Origin: Pseudomonas nitroreducens TX1
Lineage (GTDB): Bacteria > Pseudomonadota > Gammaproteobacteria > Pseudomonadales > Pseudomonadaceae
Reading direction: 5' to 3'
Length of the DNA stretch: 64,000 nt
Assembly (NCBI RefSeq): GCF_000313755.1
Contig: NZ_AMZB01000134.1
Coordinates: 62,001-126,000 of the forward strand
Positions 57,890-64,000 of the stretch are shown piece after piece. Numbering within the stretch: the first letter of the stretch is position 1; the number at the start of each line of letters is the position of its first letter. The notes beneath the pieces are model-generated. The model saw only the letters and a list, made by a program, of their open reading frames with translations. It did not search any database and was not told the origin of the DNA. A program made the position numbers and the translations under genes.

Positions 57890-59170
57890 ATGAGCAAAAC
57901 CAACGAATCCCTGCTGCAACGTCGTCAGGCCGCCGTACCGCGCGGTGTAGGCCAGATCCACCCGGTCGTCGCCGAGCGCGCCGAGAACTCCACCGTGTGG
58001 GACGTCGAAGGTCGCGAGTACATCGACTTCGCCGGCGGCATTGCCGTACTGAACACCGGTCACCTGCACCCGAAAGTGATCGCTGCCGTTCAGGAACAAC
58101 TGACCAAGCTGTCCCACACCTGCTTCCAGGTGCTGGCGTACGAGCCCTACATCGAGCTGGCCGAAGAGATCGCCAAGCGCGTTCCGGGCAACTTCCCGAA
58201 GAAGACCCTGCTGGTCACCTCCGGCTCCGAAGCCGTTGAAAACGCCGTCAAGATCGCCCGTGCCGCCACCGGCCGTGCTGGCGTGATTGCCTTCACCGGC
58301 GCCTACCACGGCCGTACCATGATGACCCTGGGCCTGACCGGCAAGGTCGTTCCGTACTCCGCTGGCATGGGCCTGATGCCGGGCGGCATCTTCCGCGCCC
58401 TGGCTCCGTGCGAACTGCACGGCGTGAGCGAGGACGAGTCCATCGCCAGCATCGAGCGCATCTTCAAGAACGATGCCCAGCCGCGCGACATCGCAGCCAT
58501 CATCATCGAGCCGGTTCAGGGCGAGGGTGGCTTCTACGTCAACTCCAAGGCCTTCATGCAGCGCCTGCGCGCCCTGTGCGACGAGCACGGCATCCTGCTG
58601 ATCGCCGACGAAGTACAGACTGGCGCTGGCCGTACCGGCACCTTCTTCGCCACCGAGCAACTGGGCATCGTTCCGGACCTGACCACCTTCGCCAAGTCCG
58701 TTGGCGGTGGTTTCCCGATCTCCGGTGTTTCCGGTAAAGCCGAAATCATGGACGCCATCGCTCCCGGCGGCCTGGGCGGTACCTACGCCGGCAGCCCGAT
58801 CGCCTGCGCCGCGGCCCTGGCCGTGCTGAAAGTGTTCGAGGAAGAGAAGCTGCTGGAGCGTTCGCAGGCTGTTGGCGAGCGTCTGAAGGCTGGTCTGCGC
58901 GACATCCAGGCCAAGCACAAGGTGATCGGCGACGTTCGTGGCCTGGGTTCAATGGTTGCCATCGAGCTGTTCGAAGGCGGCGACCACAACAAGCCGGCAG
59001 CCGAACTGGTCAGCAAGATCGTGGTTCGTGCCCGTGAGAAAGGTCTGATCCTGCTCTCCTGCGGTACCTACTACAACGTGATCCGCTTCCTGATGCCCGT
59101 CACCATCCCTGACGCGCAACTGGAAAAAGGCCTGGCCATCCTGGCCGAGTGCTTCGACGAACTGGCCTGA
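57890..59170 (+). CDS. gabT: 4-aminobutyrate aminotransferase GabT
   Basis: GabT, 426 aa, PLP-dependent class III aminotransferase that turns GABA and 2-oxoglutarate into succinate semialdehyde and glutamate, feeding GabD. Motifs: LLVTSGSEAVENAVKIARAA, GAYHGRTMMTLGLTGKV, the Asp in LLIADEVQTGAGRTG that binds the pyridine nitrogen, and the PLP Lys in TTFAKSVGGGFPISG. Complete, with a terminator after it. Confidence 0.95.
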   Translation: MSKTNESLLQRRQAAVPRGVGQIHPVVAERAENSTVWDVEGREYIDFAGGIAVLNTGHLHPKVIAAVQEQLTKLSHTCFQVLAYEPYIELAEEIAKRVPGNFPKKTLLVTSGSEAVENAVKIARAATGRAGVIAFTGAYHGRTMMTLGLTGKVVPYSAGMGLMPGGIFRALAPCELHGVSEDESIASIERIFKNDAQPRDIAAIIIEPVQGEGGFYVNSKAFMQRLRALCDEHGILLIADEVQTGAGRTGTFFATEQLGIVPDLTTFAKSVGGGFPISGVSGKAEIMDAIAPGGLGGTYAGSPIACAAALAVLKVFEEEKLLERSQAVGERLKAGLRDIQAKHKVIGDVRGLGSMVAIELFEGGDHNKPAAELVSKIVVRAREKGLILLSCGTYYNVIRFLMPVTIPDAQLEKGLAILAECFDELA

Positions 59171-59199
59171 GCCTCACCGCTCTGACGGTTCAAGGGAGA

Positions 59200-59223
59200 G
59201 GCCCGCGCAAGCGGGCCTTTTTC
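59200..59223 (+). terminator. rho-independent terminator after gabT
   Basis: GGCCCGC / GCGGGCC stem with loop GCAA, followed by TTTTTTC, 30 bp after the gabT stop. Confidence 0.9.
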
Positions 59224-59420
59224 TTTGGCGCGTTTTCTTTGTGAGAATTGTTCGCCGGAGTTGATGGCGCGCATGGGAAAGCTCGTGGGCTTGGACTACG
59301 CTGCGCAGTATCCGAAGGCCGTTGGCCGGCGGCATCCGAAGGACCGGGCACTCGGCAAGGAAGGCTCTGGATCGGTTGTTTCCGCCCGCGACGGCATACG
59401 TCCCGAGCGAGGTGTGATTC

Positions 59421-60617
59421 ATGAGCGTTTCTCCCGGCGTGCTGGTCGCGGCCAGCGACCCCTGGAGCCGCGAGCTGCTCGGCCAACTGGTGCTGAGCGT
59501 GCGCTGCGACGCGAACGTCGAGTACTGCGAAGACGGCGACACGGCCATCGAGGCCTGCCGCCGGTATCCCTTCGCCCTGATCCTGGCCGAACGTGAACTG
59601 CCCGGCAGCGACGGGCTGGAATTGCTGCGCCACGTGCGCATGCGCCGCCGCGGGCCAGTGGCACAGCCCTTCATTCTGATCAGTTCCAAGGCCGATGCGG
59701 CCAGCGTGCGCGCCGTCGTGCCGCTGGCACCCACGGCGTACCTGGTCAAACCCTTCAACGCTGAGAATTTGCGCGAACGCCTGCGCTCCCTGCTGCTGGC
59801 GCCGGGCGAGAATGTCGTCTGCGAGCTGCCAACCCTGGAGGAAAGCCTGTCGCTGGAGCGTTTCCTCCAGGCCGAGCGCGACGCCACCGAGGGCGCGCCG
59901 CTGATGGGCGAGGTCGGTGCGGCGGTGAACCGTTGTATGGAGGCCAGCGAGATCAACCTGGAGATGCTCGAGCGGGATTTCGGCCACGACCCGCAGATCA
60001 CCGCCTGTCTGATCTCCGCTGCCAACAGCGCCGCGCGGCATGTCGGCATGCCCTGCCAGACGCTGATGCAGGCGCTCTCGCGCCTGGGCGTGGCGCAGGC
60101 GCTGAACCTGATGCTGGCGGTGGCGCTGCAGCGCGCGGCGACCCTGGAAGACCCGCTGCTCAGGTTGCGCGCCGAACATTTCTGGGAGATGTCTCGCCAC
60201 ACTGCCGATGCGGCCTTCGCCCTTGCCGAATCCCTGGGGGATGACGCTGATCGCTGCTTCACTGCCGGCCTGCTGCATTGCCTGGGCGACCTCGCGTTGC
60301 TGCGCAGCCTGCAGGACTGGCACAGCGCCGGTGGCGCGCTGAGCGAGGCGGAAGTGGACAAGACGCTGAAGGACTATGGCGCCGCTTTCGGCTCTGCGCT
60401 GCGCACCCGCTGGCGGCTGCCGCTGGAGCTGCGCAATCTGATCGCCGCCGCCTACGCCATTGAAAACGGCGTGTTCAGCCGCGAGGCGCTGATCGTCAAT
60501 CTCGCCGCAACTGCGGCGCGTCTGCCCGAAGAGGAGCTGCCCAGGCTCAAGGACCACAAGGCCGCGCGCATGCTGCAACTGACGCCTGCGCAGCTGGGCT
60601 ACCTCGGGCGCACCTGA
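59421..60617 (+). CDS. degenerate receiver - HDOD domain protein
   Basis: 398 aa. Residues 5-120 have the fold pattern of a response-regulator receiver, but the phospho-acceptor Asp is Glu57 (LILAERELPGSDG) and the usual N-terminal acidic pair is reduced to Ala11-Ser12-Asp13. The conserved Lys (Lys110 in AYLVKPFN) remains. Residues about 165-360 are an HDOD domain (MEASEINLEMLERDFGHDPQ, HFWEMSRHTADAAFALAES). A homologue follows gabT in P. aeruginosa (PA0267 from memory). It probably signals without phosphorylation; partner unknown. Confidence 0.85.
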   Translation: MSVSPGVLVAASDPWSRELLGQLVLSVRCDANVEYCEDGDTAIEACRRYPFALILAERELPGSDGLELLRHVRMRRRGPVAQPFILISSKADAASVRAVVPLAPTAYLVKPFNAENLRERLRSLLLAPGENVVCELPTLEESLSLERFLQAERDATEGAPLMGEVGAAVNRCMEASEINLEMLERDFGHDPQITACLISAANSAARHVGMPCQTLMQALSRLGVAQALNLMLAVALQRAATLEDPLLRLRAEHFWEMSRHTADAAFALAESLGDDADRCFTAGLLHCLGDLALLRSLQDWHSAGGALSEAEVDKTLKDYGAAFGSALRTRWRLPLELRNLIAAAYAIENGVFSREALIVNLAATAARLPEEELPRLKDHKAARMLQLTPAQLGYLGRT

Positions 60618-60621
60618 GTTT

Positions 60622-61332
60622 TCAGGACGTGTAGTAGTACTTCTTCGCCCAGGCGTAGGGGCGTTGCCTTTCGGCGCACCAGTCCACGAAGCTGCCTTCG
60701 GGGTGTGCCGAATAGGCCTGCCAGTCATCCAGCAGGGCCGTGAGCTGTGCGACTTCGTCGGTCTGGCGAGTGAACGGACCGGCGTCGGGTGCCTCGGTGA
60801 TGAGTCCGGTCGCGAGCGCCAACGCTTCGCGCGCGTCGGCCGGTTCGCCGATGAAAACCCCCTCGTCCAGATGGTGCGTCGCGTAGTCCGCGGCGCCCAG
60901 CGCGAAATCGATCAATCGGTAGCGAACAGCGACATCGTCCGGGCCGGTTGCCAGCGCCCGGCGCAGGAGGTCGCCATCATTCTGCAGCAGCCCCAGCCAG
61001 CGCAGCGGCGCGTGCGCCGTCGGTTCGCCGTCGATCCAGGATTGCAGTGTCGGGAACAGGAAGCGCACGAGCAGCGGCTGGGCGAGGAACTGGTGGGCTT
61101 CTCGGGTCTGGCTGTGCAGCGTGAGTATCTGCAGGCAGAGTTCGCGGGCTGGCTGGGACGCGGGGGCAGGGGCGTTGCGCAGGAATCCTTCGAGGGCGGC
61201 AAACGCCTCGCGACGCACACCTCGACTGCGGGCGCGGGCGTAGTCCGCCAGCGCTTGCAGGCCGGGCAGGCTCGCCAGTTCATCGGCGAGCCGTTCCAGT
61301 CCTTCGAAGTTGTCCTGGTTCCAGTAGTCCAT
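60622..61332 (-). CDS. hypothetical protein next to argH
   Basis: Unrecognised, 236 aa, soluble, mostly helical, rich in Leu, Ala and acidic residues. It starts MDYWNQDNFEGLERLADELA and ends with aromatic YAWAKKYYYTS. No signal peptide, no catalytic motif. It is 12 bp downstream of argH on the same strand, so it is likely co-transcribed with it, and convergent to the HDOD gene. Confidence 0.78.
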   Translation of the reverse strand: MDYWNQDNFEGLERLADELASLPGLQALADYARARSRGVRREAFAALEGFLRNAPAPASQPARELCLQILTLHSQTREAHQFLAQPLLVRFLFPTLQSWIDGEPTAHAPLRWLGLLQNDGDLLRRALATGPDDVAVRYRLIDFALGAADYATHHLDEGVFIGEPADAREALALATGLITEAPDAGPFTRQTDEVAQLTALLDDWQAYSAHPEGSFVDWCAERQRPYAWAKKYYYTS

Positions 61333-61344
61333 GAATCGATGCGC

Positions 61345-62739
61345 TTAGCGCGCGGCCAGCAGTTCCTTGCCACGCAAGACAGCGGCGCGGACCTGATTCG
61401 GTGCGGTGCCGCCGATGTGGTCGCGGGCGTTCACCGAGCCTTCCAGGGTCAGCACGGCGAACACGTCGTCATCGATCTGGTCGCTGAACTGGCGCAGTTC
61501 ATCCAGGCTCATCTCGGCCAGGTCCTTGCCGCTGTCAACACCATACTTCACGGCGTGGCCGACGATTTCGTGGCAGTCGCGGAACGGCAGGCCACGGCGT
61601 ACCAGGTAGTCGGCGAGGTCGGTGGCGGTGGAGAAGCCCCGACGGGCCGCTTCGCGCATGATCTCGCGCTTGGGCTTGATTGCCGGAACCATGTCGGCGA
61701 AGGCACGCAGGCTGTCGCGCAAGGTGTCGGCAGCGTCGAACAGTGGCTCCTTGTCTTCCTGGTTGTCCTTGTTGTAGGCCAGCGGCTGGCCCTTCATCAG
61801 GGTCAGCAGGCCGGCGAGGTGGCCAAATACGCGGCCGGACTTGCCGCGCACCAGCTCCGGGACGTCCGGGTTCTTCTTCTGCGGCATGATCGAGGAACCG
61901 GTGCAGAAACGGTCGGGCAGATCGATGAACTGGAACTGGGCACTGGTCCAGAGCACCAGCTCTTCGGAGAAGCGCGACAGGTGCATCATCGCCACGGCGG
62001 CGGCTGCGCAGAATTCGATGGCGAAGTCACGGTCGGAGACGCCATCCAGCGAGTTGCCGGAGATCGCTTCGAATCCCAGCAGTTCGCAGGTGATGGTCCG
62101 GTCGATCGGGTAGGTGGTACCGGCCAGCGCGGCGCTGCCCAGGGGCATGCGGTTGGCGCGCTTGCGGCAGTCCACCAGGCGCTCGTAGTCGCGGCTGAGC
62201 ATTTCGAACCAGGCCAGCAGATGGTGCCCGAAGGTCACCGGCTGCGCGGTCTGCAGGTGGGTGAAGCCGGGCATGATGGTGTCCGCTTCGGCTTCCGCCA
62301 GGCCCAGCAGGCCCTGCTGCAGGCGGGTGATCTCGGCCAGGATCAGGTCGATCTCGTCGCGCAGCCACAGGCGGATGTCGGTGGCCACCTGGTCGTTGCG
62401 CGAGCGGCCGGTGTGCAGCTTCTTGCCGGTGACGCCGATGCGGTCGGTCAGGCGCGCCTCGATGTTCATGTGCACGTCTTCCAGGTCGACGCGCCAGTCG
62501 AAGGTGCCGGCCTCGATCTCGCTCTGGATCTGCTTGAGGCCGTCGATGATGGTGTCGCGCTCGCTGTCCGTCAGCACGCCGACCCTGGCCAGCATGGTGG
62601 CGTGGGCCATGGAGCCCATGATGTCGTGGCGGTAGAGGCGCTTGTCGAAGTCGACGGAAGCGGTGAAACGGGCGACAAAGGCATCGACGGGCTCGCTGAA
62701 GCGGCCGCCCCAGGACTGGTTGGTCTTCTCTACGCTCAT
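61345..62739 (-). CDS. argH: argininosuccinate lyase ArgH
   Basis: ArgH, 464 aa, makes arginine and fumarate from argininosuccinate, the last step of arginine biosynthesis. It begins [20 protein letters not shown]. The fumarase/lyase signature [20 protein letters not shown] is intact, and [20 protein letters not shown] is present. The ATG at 62739 is used; the open frame continues to 62838 without support. The argH-algZ head-to-head order is the Pseudomonas arrangement. Confidence 0.96.
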   Translation of the reverse strand: MSVEKTNQSWGGRFSEPVDAFVARFTASVDFDKRLYRHDIMGSMAHATMLARVGVLTDSERDTIIDGLKQIQSEIEAGTFDWRVDLEDVHMNIEARLTDRIGVTGKKLHTGRSRNDQVATDIRLWLRDEIDLILAEITRLQQGLLGLAEAEADTIMPGFTHLQTAQPVTFGHHLLAWFEMLSRDYERLVDCRKRANRMPLGSAALAGTTYPIDRTITCELLGFEAISGNSLDGVSDRDFAIEFCAAAAVAMMHLSRFSEELVLWTSAQFQFIDLPDRFCTGSSIMPQKKNPDVPELVRGKSGRVFGHLAGLLTLMKGQPLAYNKDNQEDKEPLFDAADTLRDSLRAFADMVPAIKPKREIMREAARRGFSTATDLADYLVRRGLPFRDCHEIVGHAVKYGVDSGKDLAEMSLDELRQFSDQIDDDVFAVLTLEGSVNARDHIGGTAPNQVRAAVLRGKELLAAR

Positions 62740-62973
62740 GACTCTCTCTCGCTGAAACGGGCAGGCGCGGCGCGCGGCCTGCAGGAAGGGCAAAGTGCGA
62801 CGATAATAGCAGGCTGCAGGGCAAAACCGGCGGCGCATTGGCGGGTTGGGACCGGGGAGCGGCGGGTCGATTGTCGCGGCTGACCCAGCCGATCATTGCG
62901 CTGGCCGACAATTCCAGCCTTTTGCCATCACGCGGCGCTTGCCGCCAGGCAGGCGCTTACGGAAACTGCGTCG
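62740..62973. other. argH/algZ divergent intergenic region
   Basis: 234 bp between divergent argH and algZ. No small gene is credible. No promoter stands out by eye. Confidence 0.6.
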
Positions 62974-64000
62974 ATGTCCAGACTGACGAAGACCGGCGAC
63001 CAGCCGGCGACCAACGAAGACTTCTTCATTCCCGAACTCTGCCAGCCCGAGGCGCTGTTCAGCCTGGTGCTGCTGGCCGAGCTGCTGGTGCTCGTGCTGG
63101 TGCTTGCCGAGCCGATGACGCCCAGCTTCAACTGGGTACGCCTGGCGCTGTCGTCGCTGTTCGTGCAGTGGATCGTGCTGCTCTCGGCCGGTTTGCTCTG
63201 TCAGCTACGCCCGCTGATGGCGCGCTGGCCTGCGTGGTTTTCGGGCGTGCTCAGTTGTGCGCTGGTGATCCTGCTGACCCTGGCCTGCACCTGGGTGGCG
63301 GATTATTTCTCTCTCGGCGGGCCGATGTCGCGAACCGGCGAGGTCAACCTGTACCTGCGGCATGCGTTGATTGCGCTCATCATGTCCACGCTGTTGCTAC
63401 GCTACTTTTATCTCCAGAGCCAATGGCGACGGCAGGAGCAGGCTGAGCTGCGGGCACGGATCGAATCGCTGCAGGCGCGTATCCGTCCGCACTTCCTGTT
63501 CAACAGCCTGAACAGCATCGCCAGCCTGATCGAGATCGACCCGGGCAAGGCCGAGTTGGCGGTGTTGAATCTTTCGGACCTTTTCCGCGCCAGCCTGGCC
63601 AAACCTGGAACATTAATTTCCTGGGGGGAGGAACTTGAGCTGGCCAGACGCTATCTTTCCATTGAGCAGTTCCGTCTTGGCGACCGGTTGCAGATGGACT
63701 GGCAAGTGAACGGCGTACCCGATGGGGTGCCGATTCCACAGCTGACGCTGCAGCCGCTGCTCGAAAACTCACTGATTTATGGCATCCAGCCGCGCATCGA
63801 AGGCGGTCTGGTGAAAGTTGAGGCGGACTACCGTGACGGTGTGTTCCAGCTCTGCGTGAGCAACCCTTACGACGAATCGACCGAGACGCTGCCCAAGAAG
63901 GGGACCAGGCAGGCCCTGCAAAATATTGCAGCGCGACTTGCGGCACTTTTCGGGCCAAAAGCTAGTCTCACCGTCGAACGCCGTGACGGACGGCACTTCA
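62974..64000 (+). CDS. algZ: sensor histidine kinase AlgZ/FimS, 3' end outside window
   Basis: LytS-type membrane sensor kinase that, with AlgR, controls twitching motility and alginate in Pseudomonas. 342 codons are present; the P. aeruginosa protein has about 358, so only a few residues are missing. It has four or more transmembrane helices in residues 25-150, the His box ARIRPHFLFNSLNSIASLIE with the phospho-His, and the N box QLTLQPLLENSLIYGIQPR. The nucleotide-binding G box is poorly conserved, as known for AlgZ. algR should follow directly beyond base 64000. The frame is open to the window end, so it is partial by position, not broken. Confidence 0.92.
   Translation, partial: MSRLTKTGDQPATNEDFFIPELCQPEALFSLVLLAELLVLVLVLAEPMTPSFNWVRLALSSLFVQWIVLLSAGLLCQLRPLMARWPAWFSGVLSCALVILLTLACTWVADYFSLGGPMSRTGEVNLYLRHALIALIMSTLLLRYFYLQSQWRRQEQAELRARIESLQARIRPHFLFNSLNSIASLIEIDPGKAELAVLNLSDLFRASLAKPGTLISWGEELELARRYLSIEQFRLGDRLQMDWQVNGVPDGVPIPQLTLQPLLENSLIYGIQPRIEGGLVKVEADYRDGVFQLCVSNPYDESTETLPKKGTRQALQNIAARLAALFGPKASLTVERRDGRHF

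Overview
The window is one contiguous piece of a GC-rich gammaproteobacterial chromosome. It is most likely a Pseudomonas outside P. aeruginosa. The reasons are the argH-algZ(fimS) neighbourhood at the right end, a gabD-gabT-HDOD block, and many Pseudomonas-type intergenic palindromes (REP-like). Species assignment is inference.

About 0-17.6 kb and 25.4-37.1 kb carry most of a second (lateral, Flag-2/Laf-type) flagellar system. On the left are a LafK/FleQ-like sigma-54 activator, fliEFGHIJ, flgM, flgN, fliD-fliS-fliT-fliK-fliL, a private sigma-28 (lafS/fliA) and a private stator (motA, motB). Between the stator genes and the flagellin gene (lafA, minus strand) lies a ToxR-like winged-helix membrane regulator with an overlapping small membrane-anchored partner. 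The right arm holds flgA (minus) and divergent flgBCDEFGHIJKL plus a LafW-like gene. The export genes fliMNPQR-flhBA are absent and presumably lie left of base 1. I see sigma-54 promoters before fliD and flgB, and matched sigma-28-like promoters before flgM and lafA. This reproduces a LafK -> LafS hierarchy. The MotB protein ends in a perfect 55-fold Gln-Pro repeat.

About 17.9-25.0 kb, wedged inside the flagellar locus, is a six-gene phospholipid operon related to E. coli ynbABCD. It encodes a CDP-alcohol phosphatidyltransferase, a hydrolase-methyltransferase fusion, a PAP2-dual-specificity-phosphatase fusion, a small membrane protein, a PlsC-type acyltransferase and a CdsA-type cytidylyltransferase. 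A lone ATP-grasp enzyme gene follows; its 3' end runs into a REP cluster.

About 37.2-40.1 kb: an SMR pair (mdtJI type) and a SulP transporter, divergent across a region with an unusual palindromic operator candidate.

About 40.3-52.0 kb is an organosulfur scavenging locus. A minus-strand operon encodes an SsuD-like FMNH2 monooxygenase, two cytoplasmic DszB-like proteins (usually labelled ABC binding proteins), an MFS permease, two ABC permeases and an ABC ATPase. A divergent class II aldolase gene follows, then a sulfonate-type periplasmic binding protein with a TonB-dependent receptor. Three sigma-54 promoters and a shared 21-bp upstream motif tie these transcription units into one apparent regulon.

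About 52.3-64 kb is housekeeping: a PrpA-type phosphatase, a CBS protein, a tiny acidic protein, two lipoproteins, tRNA-Arg(CCG), gabD, gabT, an HDOD protein with a degenerate receiver, a hypothetical gene, argH and the start of algZ, which is cut by the window edge.
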